A stretch of DNA of 16,420 nt from Methylacidiphilum sp. (GTDB lineage Bacteria > Verrucomicrobiota > Verrucomicrobiia > CAIQCK01), in assembly GCA_020718125.1 (NCBI GenBank), contig DYDC01000026.1, positions 1 to 16,420 of the forward strand, written 5' to 3'. Positions 1 to 6,383 of this stretch are shown here, in pieces. Every line of letters begins with the position of its first letter. The first letter of the stretch is position 1. Both the position numbers and the translations under genes were made by a program. The notes under the pieces are model-generated. The model made no database searches, had not been told where the DNA came from, and worked only from the letters and a program-made list of their open reading frames with translations.

Positions 1-1
1 C

Positions 2-193
2 GATGCCGCCCGCGTGCGGGCGTTATGTGAGATGCTGATCGAGAGCCGGCTCGGTCTGCGTTTCGGGTTTGCGAGCACCCTTCATCTGCTGCCGGAGGCC
101 GCGATGCGCCTGATGCAACGCGCCGGGTTTGACCTCGCCTTTATCGGGGTGGAGAGCGGCAGCGACATCTCTGGAGATTCACAGACCGTGTGA
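2..193 (+). pseudogene. Truncated radical SAM (B12-binding type) protein, 3' end of core
   Basis: This reading frame is open from the window edge and ends at TGA 191-193 (63 visible residues). It contains LRFGFAS, then AGFDLAFIGVESGS near residues 40-54. The F-IG-ESGS pattern is typical of the SAM-domain core in cobalamin-binding radical SAM enzymes of the BchE/Elp3-like fold. In that family the motif is followed by roughly 150 more residues of barrel plus a C-terminal domain. Here it is followed by only about ten unrelated residues and a stop, so the protein looks truncated. A C-terminal-like tail follows in the next frame (190-396). The iron-sulfur cysteine motif would lie upstream of the window. 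An assembly error is an alternative to a real deletion. I am fairly sure of the family and unsure whether the gene is dead. Confidence 0.6.
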
Positions 194-396
194 AGAAGGA
201 GGTGGTTGAGCGATGGATGAGGGAGTTCAAGCAAGCCTTCATCCGGACATACTGGCGCCCGGTGGGAGGCATGGTCAAACGAGCCGCCGAGGTCATCAGC
301 TTGCTCGTTTACAACAAGACCGTTCGCGTGGCGGCGGGCGCGCTCCTGATGAATGCCCGTCTGGTCCGCCAGTTCTTCCGCATCAGGCTGCGATGA
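190..396 (+). pseudogene. Detached C-terminal tail of the radical SAM protein
   Basis: This 68-residue frame has a GTG start at 190 that overlaps the upstream TGA by GTGA. It begins KKEVVERWMREFKQAFIRTYWRP and continues with a hydrophobic and basic helix. A pattern of E-(V/I)-x-RW-x-x-x-F-x-x-x-(F/Y)-x-RP close to the end is common in B12-type radical SAM proteins. I therefore read it as the true C-terminus of the protein at 2-193, placed in another frame after loss of the middle part. It could instead be translated as a small separate protein through the GTGA overlap, but nothing in it suggests an independent function. The family reading comes from pattern memory, not an alignment. Confidence 0.4.
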
Positions 397-466
397 GAAC
401 TCCTCCCGCAATTGGCTTTGTGTTGGCGGGAAGGTGCAGCTAGCATCCGCGCCTCGGTTTCTGCCT

Positions 467-1591
467 ATGCTTACGAAACGAAATGTTGTCATTGCAGCCG
501 TCGTTATCGGCATCATTGGGCTTGTCTGCTACCAGTGGTTTTCCCGGCCGGTGGTGGAGGTGGTCGCGGCGCAACGCGGCACGGCCATCTCGGCCGTGTA
601 TGGGACGGTGAAGGTCCAGCCGACCGTGCGCATGATGGTCCGCTCCCGCAATGCCGGCATCGTGCGGCTGTCGCGGATGGGCACGGGCGCGGAAATTGTC
701 GCCGGCATGGAGGTCAAGGAAGGTTGGGTGCTTGCGCGGGTGGACAACCCGGAGTTGGACCGCGAGATGGTCAAAGTGGAGGCGGACCTGAAGGCGGGCG
801 AGGAAAAGGCGCGGTTGGGGCCGCCATCGTCGCAACTGCTCAAGACCTCCGAAGGCGCGCTGGCGCGGCTGGAGAAGCTGGCGGAGCTGCGCAACGCGCC
901 CGCCAGCGAAGTGGAAAAGACGCGCAACGAGGTGCAGGCGTTGCGGGAGCGGGTGAAGTCGGAGCAGGTGGAGATTGACCGCGCGCTGACCGTGTTGCGG
1001 GAACAGGCCGGGGCGCTGCGCGACCGCAAGGCGCGCTGCGACATCCAGTCGCCGATGGACGGCGTTCTGGCCGCGATCAACGTCGTCAGCGGTGATCTCG
1101 TGGCGGAAAACACGCCGCTGTTCGTTGTCTGCACGAGGAGCTACTTCCTGGAAGGGCAGGTCAATGAGGAGGACATCGGCTCGTTGAGGAAGCAAATGAA
1201 GGCCGTGGTGCGGCTCTATTCCTACCAGCAGAAGGATTTCGGCGCGGAGCTGACCGACATCATTCCGGCCGGCGAGAACCAGCGTTACATGGTCCGGTTG
1301 AGCTTCGAAGCGCCGCCGGACAATCTGATGGCGGGCATGACGGGCGAGATGAACATCATCCTCAACAAACGCGACGGGGCGCTGGTCATCCCGACGCGGG
1401 CGTTGATGTCGGGCCGGGTGCTTGTGGTGGACGGCGGCACGATCAAACCGCGCGGCGTAAAGACGGGGCTGCGCGGCTTGGATCAGACGGAGGTCTTGGA
1501 TGGGGTGAAGGAGGGTGAGATGGTGGTCGTGGCAGATCATGATGCGTTTCGCGTGGGCCAATGGGTGAGGCCGATCGTGGTGAACCGTTGA
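467..1591 (+). CDS. HlyD/MacA-family periplasmic adaptor of an ABC exporter
   Basis: This 374-residue membrane-fusion protein would bridge an inner-membrane ABC permease to an outer-membrane channel. An N-terminal anchor helix spans about residues 4-24. The first half of a lipoyl-like domain is at about 64-100, and Glu/Lys/Arg-rich coiled-coil arms at about 97-190. The second lipoyl half (QSPMDGVL...GD) is at about 191-222, followed by beta-barrel domains and a membrane-proximal domain ending near VGQWVRP. I chose ATG 467 because it puts a short basic stretch (LTKR) directly before the anchor helix. An in-frame ATG at 353 would add 38 residues that do not look like a signal and overlap the upstream tail. 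No clear ribosome-binding site precedes 467. The permease gene follows after 12 bases, so the two are almost surely one operon. Confidence 0.85.
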   Translation: MLTKRNVVIAAVVIGIIGLVCYQWFSRPVVEVVAAQRGTAISAVYGTVKVQPTVRMMVRSRNAGIVRLSRMGTGAEIVAGMEVKEGWVLARVDNPELDREMVKVEADLKAGEEKARLGPPSSQLLKTSEGALARLEKLAELRNAPASEVEKTRNEVQALRERVKSEQVEIDRALTVLREQAGALRDRKARCDIQSPMDGVLAAINVVSGDLVAENTPLFVVCTRSYFLEGQVNEEDIGSLRKQMKAVVRLYSYQQKDFGAELTDIIPAGENQRYMVRLSFEAPPDNLMAGMTGEMNIILNKRDGALVIPTRALMSGRVLVVDGGTIKPRGVKTGLRGLDQTEVLDGVKEGEMVVVADHDAFRVGQWVRPIVVNR

Positions 1592-1593
1592 TC

Positions 1594-1598
1594 GGGAG
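1594..1598 (+). promoter_or_regulatory. Ribosome-binding site for the exporter permease
   Basis: GGGAG lies five bases before ATG 1604, in the 12-base gap after the adaptor stop. It is one of the few clear Shine-Dalgarno sites in the window and fixes the permease start. Confidence 0.6.
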
Positions 1599-1603
1599 CG
1601 ACG

Positions 1604-2851
1604 ATGCCGCCGCCGCTGTTTATTGCCATACGGTTCATCGGTTATCGCAAGAAGGCGATCCTGTTAAGCCTGACGGGCGTGATCTTGGGGGTGGCGTTCT
1701 ACATTTGCGCGCAGGCGCAGACGCAGGGGTTCGAGCAGTTTTTCATCAAGGGCACGCTTGGCAGTTCGGGGGCGATTATCATCGGGAACCGTTTTCAGTC
1801 TCTGCACACGGCCATTTTGGACCGCCAGGGCGGGACCATGGTGAATGTCAGCCACGCGAAACCGCGAAAGTTCTACGAGGGCATCACCGATCCGGAACGG
1901 ATCATGCGGGCGGTGAACGAGTTCTCCAGCGTGACGGCGTGCGCGCCGGTGCTGGAAGGCAGCGCGGCGCTGGCAACGGACTTTCGTCAGGAGGTGTTTC
2001 GCGTCCAGGGGATAGACCTGGGCCTGCACCTGAAGGCCTCGGCGTTGCGGGAACATATCGTGGCTGGACGCATTGAGGATTTTCAAGAGAAGCCGTCCGG
2101 ACTGATTCTTGGCTATGGACTGGCCGACAAGATGCGGGCGCAGGTGGGGCAGGATGTGGGGCTGATCGGGCCGGACGGGGAATACCGGACGTTCCGGATA
2201 TGCGCGCTGTTCCAGACGGGCAATCTGACCATTGACGAGAAGTTTGGCTATATCCACTTGAAAGCCGCGCAGAGCCTGTTGCAGCGGCCCTACGGCATCT
2301 CGCATCTGATGGTGAAGCTGCGCGACCCGGCGCGCGCGCCGGCCGTCGCCGCCCACTTCGAGAGATTGTTTCAGCACCGGGCGCGGTGCTGGCAGGATCG
2401 CGAGCGGGGCAGCCTGGAAATCTTCAGCCTGATCCGCATTTCCGCCGCGATCACCGTGTCCACGGTCATCCTGCTGGCGGGGTTTGGCATTTTCAACATC
2501 CTGACCCTGATGGTGATGGACAAGGTGCGCGAGATCGCCGTGCTGCGTTCCATGGGCTATCGGCGCTCGGACATCAGCGCGATTTTTCTGTGGCAGGGTG
2601 TTTTGGTGGCGTTGATCGGCTCGGCGCTTGGCTGCGTGTTGGGGGCGGCGTTGACGTATGGCATCTCGCAGATCCCGGTGGACATCAAGGGATTCCTGAG
2701 CGCCAAGCGGTTTCTCGTGCACTGGAGTGTGATGGATTACTGTGCCGCAACGGTCATTGCTTTTGTGGCGATTTTTCTGGCCAGCTATTTCCCGTCGCGG
2801 CGGGCCGCGCGGCTGGCGCCGGTGGACATCCTTCGGGGGTCGGGCCAATGA
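1604..2851 (+). CDS. LolC/LolE- or MacB-type ABC transporter permease
   Basis: This 415-residue inner-membrane permease of the FtsX/LolCE/MacB superfamily has the expected topology. One N-terminal helix (about residues 17-38) is followed by a large periplasmic domain and three C-terminal helices (about 281-306, 324-355 and 377-396). The N-terminal pattern RFIGYRKKAILLSLTGVILGVAFY and FIKGTLGSSGAIIIGN resembles LolC/LolE. The end, FPSRRAARLAPVDILR, is the FtsX-family signature. It has no ATPase domain, unlike true MacB; that subunit is encoded by the next gene through an ATGA overlap. The operon order adaptor-permease-ATPase matches DevBCA-like exporters of glycolipids as well as macrolide-type exporters. 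The substrate cannot be told from sequence. Confidence 0.85.
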   Translation: MPPPLFIAIRFIGYRKKAILLSLTGVILGVAFYICAQAQTQGFEQFFIKGTLGSSGAIIIGNRFQSLHTAILDRQGGTMVNVSHAKPRKFYEGITDPERIMRAVNEFSSVTACAPVLEGSAALATDFRQEVFRVQGIDLGLHLKASALREHIVAGRIEDFQEKPSGLILGYGLADKMRAQVGQDVGLIGPDGEYRTFRICALFQTGNLTIDEKFGYIHLKAAQSLLQRPYGISHLMVKLRDPARAPAVAAHFERLFQHRARCWQDRERGSLEIFSLIRISAAITVSTVILLAGFGIFNILTLMVMDKVREIAVLRSMGYRRSDISAIFLWQGVLVALIGSALGCVLGAALTYGISQIPVDIKGFLSAKRFLVHWSVMDYCAATVIAFVAIFLASYFPSRRAARLAPVDILRGSGQ

Positions 2852-3579
2852 GCATGGATGCCACCGCGGGTGTGTCCGCAGCCAACGTCCCGCTGCAATG
2901 CAGCGACATCCACCGTTATCTCGGCGAAGCCGAGTCGCGGGTGCATGTGCTGCGCGGCGTGTCGCTGCAACTGCAGCCCGGCTGCGTGCATGCCATCGTC
3001 GGGCCGTCGGGTTGCGGCAAGAGCAGCCTGCTCTACGTCATGGGGTTGCTGGACCGGCCGGATGGCGGCCGTATCGCGCTCAGCGGCGAAGCCGTCGAGG
3101 GCCTGACCGACGACCAGGTGTCGTGCCGGCGCAACGAGCACATTGGGTTTGTGTTCCAGTTCCACTTCCTGATGCATGAGTTTACGGCGCAGGAGAACGT
3201 GATGATCCCGATGCGGCGGCTGGGCAGGCTCGGTGTCCGGGAAATGCAGGAGCGGGCCGCGATGTTGCTGGAAATGGTGGGCCTTGGCGACAAGACCCGC
3301 CGCAACAGCCAGCATCTGTCCGGAGGCGAGCAGCAGCGCGTGGCCATCGCCCGGTCGCTGGCCAACGACCCGCAAGTCCTCCTTGCCGACGAGCCGACGG
3401 GCAACCTGGACACCGCCAACTCCGAGCGGGTGTTTCAACTGCTGACCAATCTGGTGCGGCAGCAACGGAAGGCGTTGCTGCTGGTGACGCACAACCTGCT
3501 GGTGGCCGAGGCCAGCGACTGGATCCACGAGATGAGGGACGGCCTGCTGACCGGATGCAGGGCCGGCCGGCCCCATTGA
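2848..3579 (+). CDS. LolD/MacB-family ABC transporter ATP-binding protein
   Basis: This 243-residue ATPase would drive the preceding permease. All ABC motifs are present: Walker A GPSGCGKSS at residues 52-60 (Lys58), a Q-loop in VFQFHFLM, signature LSGGEQQ at 157-163, Walker B VLLADE at 177-182 followed by PTGNLD, and the switch histidine at 215 (VTHN). The ADEPTGNLD stretch and the overall length are typical of the LolD/FtsE/MacB ATPase branch. The start ATG 2848 overlaps the permease stop as ATGA, which indicates translational coupling. The frame is open further upstream, but that part is the shadow of the permease. The gene is convergent with the polysaccharide permease at 3597, only 17 bases away, with no obvious terminator hairpin between. 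Confidence 0.9.
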   Translation: MSMDATAGVSAANVPLQCSDIHRYLGEAESRVHVLRGVSLQLQPGCVHAIVGPSGCGKSSLLYVMGLLDRPDGGRIALSGEAVEGLTDDQVSCRRNEHIGFVFQFHFLMHEFTAQENVMIPMRRLGRLGVREMQERAAMLLEMVGLGDKTRRNSQHLSGGEQQRVAIARSLANDPQVLLADEPTGNLDTANSERVFQLLTNLVRQQRKALLLVTHNLLVAEASDWIHEMRDGLLTGCRAGRPH

Positions 3580-3596
3580 CGCCGCGCCGCGATGGC

Positions 3597-4484
3597 CTAC
3601 ATCACGTCGGCAAACGCGCGCTTGGTGCGCATGAAGAAGGCGTAGCCGCCCGCCAGCACGACCAAACCAATGGCCAGCATCAACAGGTAATGCGGACACG
3701 CCGGCGCAATCCCCCACAGCACCGCATTGCGCGCCTGGTCCACCGCCACGGCCAGTGGATTCAACAGAAACAGCGGCAGATACTCCACGGGCACCTTGCT
3801 AAGGGAATAGAAGATGGCGCTAGCAAACATCATGATGGACAGAAAAACGGGCACGAGGGTGCTTATGTCGCGGACAAAAACGCCAAGGCCCGCCAGGAAC
3901 CAGCCTGCACCGAGACAGATGAGAATCAGCGGCAGCAGGATGACTGGCAGGTAAAGCGCGGTGAGCGGGATGGCTCCGTGGGCGAGCAGCAAGCCGGCCA
4001 ACAGGGGAACCAGGCTGATGACCAGTTGCGCCAGCGCCGCGCCAACGGTTGATACGCATAGGATTTCCAGCGGGAACACCACTCTGGTCACATAATTCGG
4101 ATTGGCGAGCACGAGCATCGGCGCCCGTCCGATGCACTCGGCAACGAAATCATACACAACCAGCCCGCAGAACAAAGCGAGCGCGAAATCAAACTTCGAT
4201 TCGTCCGGGCCATGGCCCAGTTTCGACTGAAAGATGCAGCCGAAGACGACTGCATAAACGGCAAACATCGCCATCGGCCGCACCAGCGATCCGAGAACGC
4301 CCAGATATGAGCCGCGGTAACGCGCCAACACCTCGCGTTTGCTGAACTGCCAGATCAGCGACCAGTAGCGGATGAGGTGGGCCGCAATGCGCCATGGCAG
4401 CACGAGATGCGATACAGAAACCCTCTCGTTCGAGGATGGCATTTGGGTGGACATAATCCAACTAGGCTGGCAATCATTTCTCAT
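3597..4484 (-). CDS. wzm: ABC-2 type polysaccharide/O-antigen export permease (Wzm/TagG-like)
   Basis: This 295-residue inner-membrane permease would export an undecaprenyl-linked polysaccharide with the ATPase encoded divergently at 4528. The N-terminal cytoplasmic part ends in FSKREVLARYRGSYLGVLG, the hallmark pattern (K-R-E-(V/I)-x-x-RY-(R/K)-x-S-x-LG) of the Wzm/KpsM/TagG family. About six hydrophobic segments follow. Near the C-terminus is FYSLSKVPVEYLPLFLLNPLAVAVDQ-R, matching the conserved region around the family's N-P motif. It ends in a basic tail. Two starts are possible: 4484, or an in-frame ATG at 4454 that removes ten residues. Neither has a clear ribosome-binding site. In most genomes this gene sits just upstream of wzt on the same strand, but here the two are head-to-head. 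Confidence 0.88.
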   Translation of the reverse strand: MRNDCQPSWIMSTQMPSSNERVSVSHLVLPWRIAAHLIRYWSLIWQFSKREVLARYRGSYLGVLGSLVRPMAMFAVYAVVFGCIFQSKLGHGPDESKFDFALALFCGLVVYDFVAECIGRAPMLVLANPNYVTRVVFPLEILCVSTVGAALAQLVISLVPLLAGLLLAHGAIPLTALYLPVILLPLILICLGAGWFLAGLGVFVRDISTLVPVFLSIMMFASAIFYSLSKVPVEYLPLFLLNPLAVAVDQARNAVLWGIAPACPHYLLMLAIGLVVLAGGYAFFMRTKRAFADVM

Positions 4485-4527
4485 GGTGGGCGCAAGAATT
4501 CAACTTGAAACCAAGAACTGACAAGCC

Positions 4528-5817
4528 GTGAACGGCGAAAGCGTCATCCGAGTCGAGAATGTCTCGAAGGCCTACACGATCTGGTCATCGCCGTCAGCCC
4601 GTCTGCACGGGCCGATGTTGGGCCGCATCGGGCAGTGGCCGTTTCTGCCGGCAGCAACGCGACAATTATGTCGCCGCCTATCGCACGAGTCTTTCAAGAG
4701 TTTCTACGCGCTGCGGAATGTTTCTTTCAGTGTTCGGCGGGGTGAGTGCGTCGGCATCATCGGTATGAACGGTTCGGGCAAGAGCACTCTATTGCAGGTC
4801 ATCACAAGGACGCTGCAGCCCACCGAGGGGGAGATATTCACTCGCGGACGTGCGGCTGCATTGTTGGAGTTGGGCAGTGGTTTTAATCCCGAGTTCACGG
4901 GGAGGGAAAATGTGTTTCTCAGCGGCGCGATCCTTGGGTTGAGTTCGGTCCAGATCAAGGCGCGTTTCCAAGACATTGCGGATTTTTCCGAGATCGGCGA
5001 GTTCATCGAACACCCGGTGAAGACCTACTCCAGCGGCATGCAGGTGCGGCTGGCGTTCAGCGTCACCACGGCAATTGCCCCTGATATCTTGATCGTGGAT
5101 GAGGCCCTCTCCGTCGGCGACGCTTATTTTCAGCACAAGTGCTTCGCACGGATAAGGAAACTTCGCGAGCAGGGCATGACGTTGCTGTTTGTTTCCCATG
5201 ATCCCGGCGCGGTCAAGTCGCTGTGCGATCGCGCGATTCTGTTGGATGCCGGGGTAATGATTCGAGACGATGCGCCGGAGGCGGTGCTTGACTACTACAA
5301 CGCCATCATCGCAAAGCACATGGCCAACCATACGATTCAGCAAACAGAAACTTTAACGGGCGGCAGGTCCACACGGTCGGGGAATAAGAGGGTTGTGGCG
5401 GACTCCATCGAATTATTGGAGCATGGCGCGAGCGTTCAAACTGTCCGCGTGGGCGAAGCGGTGACCTTCCGAGTGCGCGCGAACGTCCGCCACGCTATCG
5501 AGGGGTTCACGGTTGGGATTCTGATCCGCGACCGGGTGGGCAACGACGTTTTTGGCACGAACACTCATCACGTGTTGGGGCCGCTTCGCTGCGAATCAGG
5601 GCAGAAATGGGCGGTGGACTTTGACGTGCCCTGCCTAGCCCTAGGCATAGGCTCCTATAGCGTGTCGGTATCGCTGCATACCGGTGCGACGCACGTCGAA
5701 AACAACTTCGATTGGTGGGATCGGGCGTTGGTATTTCATGTTATTCCCGGTTCGCAGCCTCACTTCATCGGCTGCTGCTGGTTGCCGGTGGCGATCCGAT
5801 GCCACAAGACAAACTAG
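4528..5817 (+). CDS. wzt: Polysaccharide ABC transporter ATP-binding protein with C-terminal Wzt-type domain
   Basis: This 429-residue ATPase would be the partner of the Wzm-like permease. The nucleotide-binding domain carries Walker A GMNGSGKST at residues 79-87 (Lys85), signature SSGMQ at 168-172, Walker B ILIVDE at 187-192 followed by ALSVGD, and switch His224. These are the standard Wzt/TagH/KpsT-branch sequences. Residues of about 285-420 form a beta-rich extension (VTFRVRANV..., GILIRDRVGNDVFGTN, YSVSVSLHTG) that fits the Wzt C-terminal domain (Pfam Wzt_C). In known systems that domain recognises the terminal modification of the exported O-antigen chain. The start is GTG 4528, giving VIRVENVSKAY near the N-terminus, as expected for the family. 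No good ribosome-binding site is visible. Only 43 bases separate it from the divergent permease. Confidence 0.9.
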   Translation: MNGESVIRVENVSKAYTIWSSPSARLHGPMLGRIGQWPFLPAATRQLCRRLSHESFKSFYALRNVSFSVRRGECVGIIGMNGSGKSTLLQVITRTLQPTEGEIFTRGRAAALLELGSGFNPEFTGRENVFLSGAILGLSSVQIKARFQDIADFSEIGEFIEHPVKTYSSGMQVRLAFSVTTAIAPDILIVDEALSVGDAYFQHKCFARIRKLREQGMTLLFVSHDPGAVKSLCDRAILLDAGVMIRDDAPEAVLDYYNAIIAKHMANHTIQQTETLTGGRSTRSGNKRVVADSIELLEHGASVQTVRVGEAVTFRVRANVRHAIEGFTVGILIRDRVGNDVFGTNTHHVLGPLRCESGQKWAVDFDVPCLALGIGSYSVSVSLHTGATHVENNFDWWDRALVFHVIPGSQPHFIGCCWLPVAIRCHKTN

Positions 5818-5867
5818 ATGGAACCCGCGGTTTTGAACACGAAACACGTTAAGCTTGTGCAATCGCA

Positions 5868-6383
5868 ATGATCGAATCCAATAATCCGGAGATCAACACC
5901 GCGGAGTTGATGGTTCGCGTTCGGGCCGAAGTCCAGCGACTCAAGACCGCCAAGCCTTCGCCCGCTCCAGACCCGCCCACGGGACTGGTCTTGGGTCCGC
6001 TTGACCAGATAAGAAATGAAATCGTCGGCGTGGCTTCTCAAGCGCGCCGGAGCAACCAAGTCCGAGCCGTCGTTCCGGGTTTCCTCCACCCGTTCTTCCG
6101 CAATCAAGGCCGCTGCAATCGTCTTCTCCTGCGCGCGGTCGAGTTGCAGGAAAAACAAATCGCGGCTCTCCAAGCTATCGTGGCGCAACAGGCGGAGCAA
6201 TTGGGCAAACTCCAAGAACTCAGACTGCCCAGCTTGCAGACCGAGATTGCATCTCAGAAAGAAACGCTTACAAGGCTGCTCGATCAACTTGATTCTCCAT
6301 GTCAGGAAACAGCCCGGCCTGCACCTAAGGACGGCGGCCAAGCACCACCCAAGTCAGCTACACCCCTGATTGCGAAAGCCTGA
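5868..6383 (+). CDS. Coiled-coil protein linked to glycan synthesis
   Basis: This 171-residue soluble protein has no recognisable catalytic domain. It opens with a stretch like EINTAELMVRVRAEVQRLK. A similar motif, E-I-(D/N)-x-x-x-L-M-x-(R/K)-(I/V)-R-x-E-V, recurs at the N-terminus of many O-antigen glycosyltransferases and methyltransferases. A Pro-rich spacer follows at about residues 28-45, then a basic patch (PFFRNQGRCNRLLLRAVELQEKQ). A long heptad-like coiled coil rich in Gln, Leu and Glu covers about 85-145, and the tail is Pro/Ala/Lys-rich. The stop overlaps the start of the next glycosyltransferase as TGATG, so the two are coupled. I infer a scaffolding or chain-length-ruler role, or a detached N-terminal module of a larger enzyme. 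The function is unproven. Confidence 0.65.
   Translation: MIESNNPEINTAELMVRVRAEVQRLKTAKPSPAPDPPTGLVLGPLDQIRNEIVGVASQARRSNQVRAVVPGFLHPFFRNQGRCNRLLLRAVELQEKQIAALQAIVAQQAEQLGKLQELRLPSLQTEIASQKETLTRLLDQLDSPCQETARPAPKDGGQAPPKSATPLIAKA

Noticed and set aside
440..1561. Long minus-strand open frame of 373 codons opposite the HlyD adaptor
   Set aside because: It is rich in His, Arg, Pro and Gln with no domain pattern, as expected for the antisense of a GC-rich gene; the plus strand encodes a complete, recognisable adaptor.
4454..4528. TTGTCA and TTGAAT-like hexamers as a wzm promoter on the minus strand
   Set aside because: Spacing and matches are poor; a promoter must exist in this short gap, but these elements do not identify it.
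5632..5647. Palindrome TGCCTAG-CC-CTAGGCA inside the Wzt-like gene
   Set aside because: Seven-base arms within coding sequence and no second copy; too short to support a regulatory claim.
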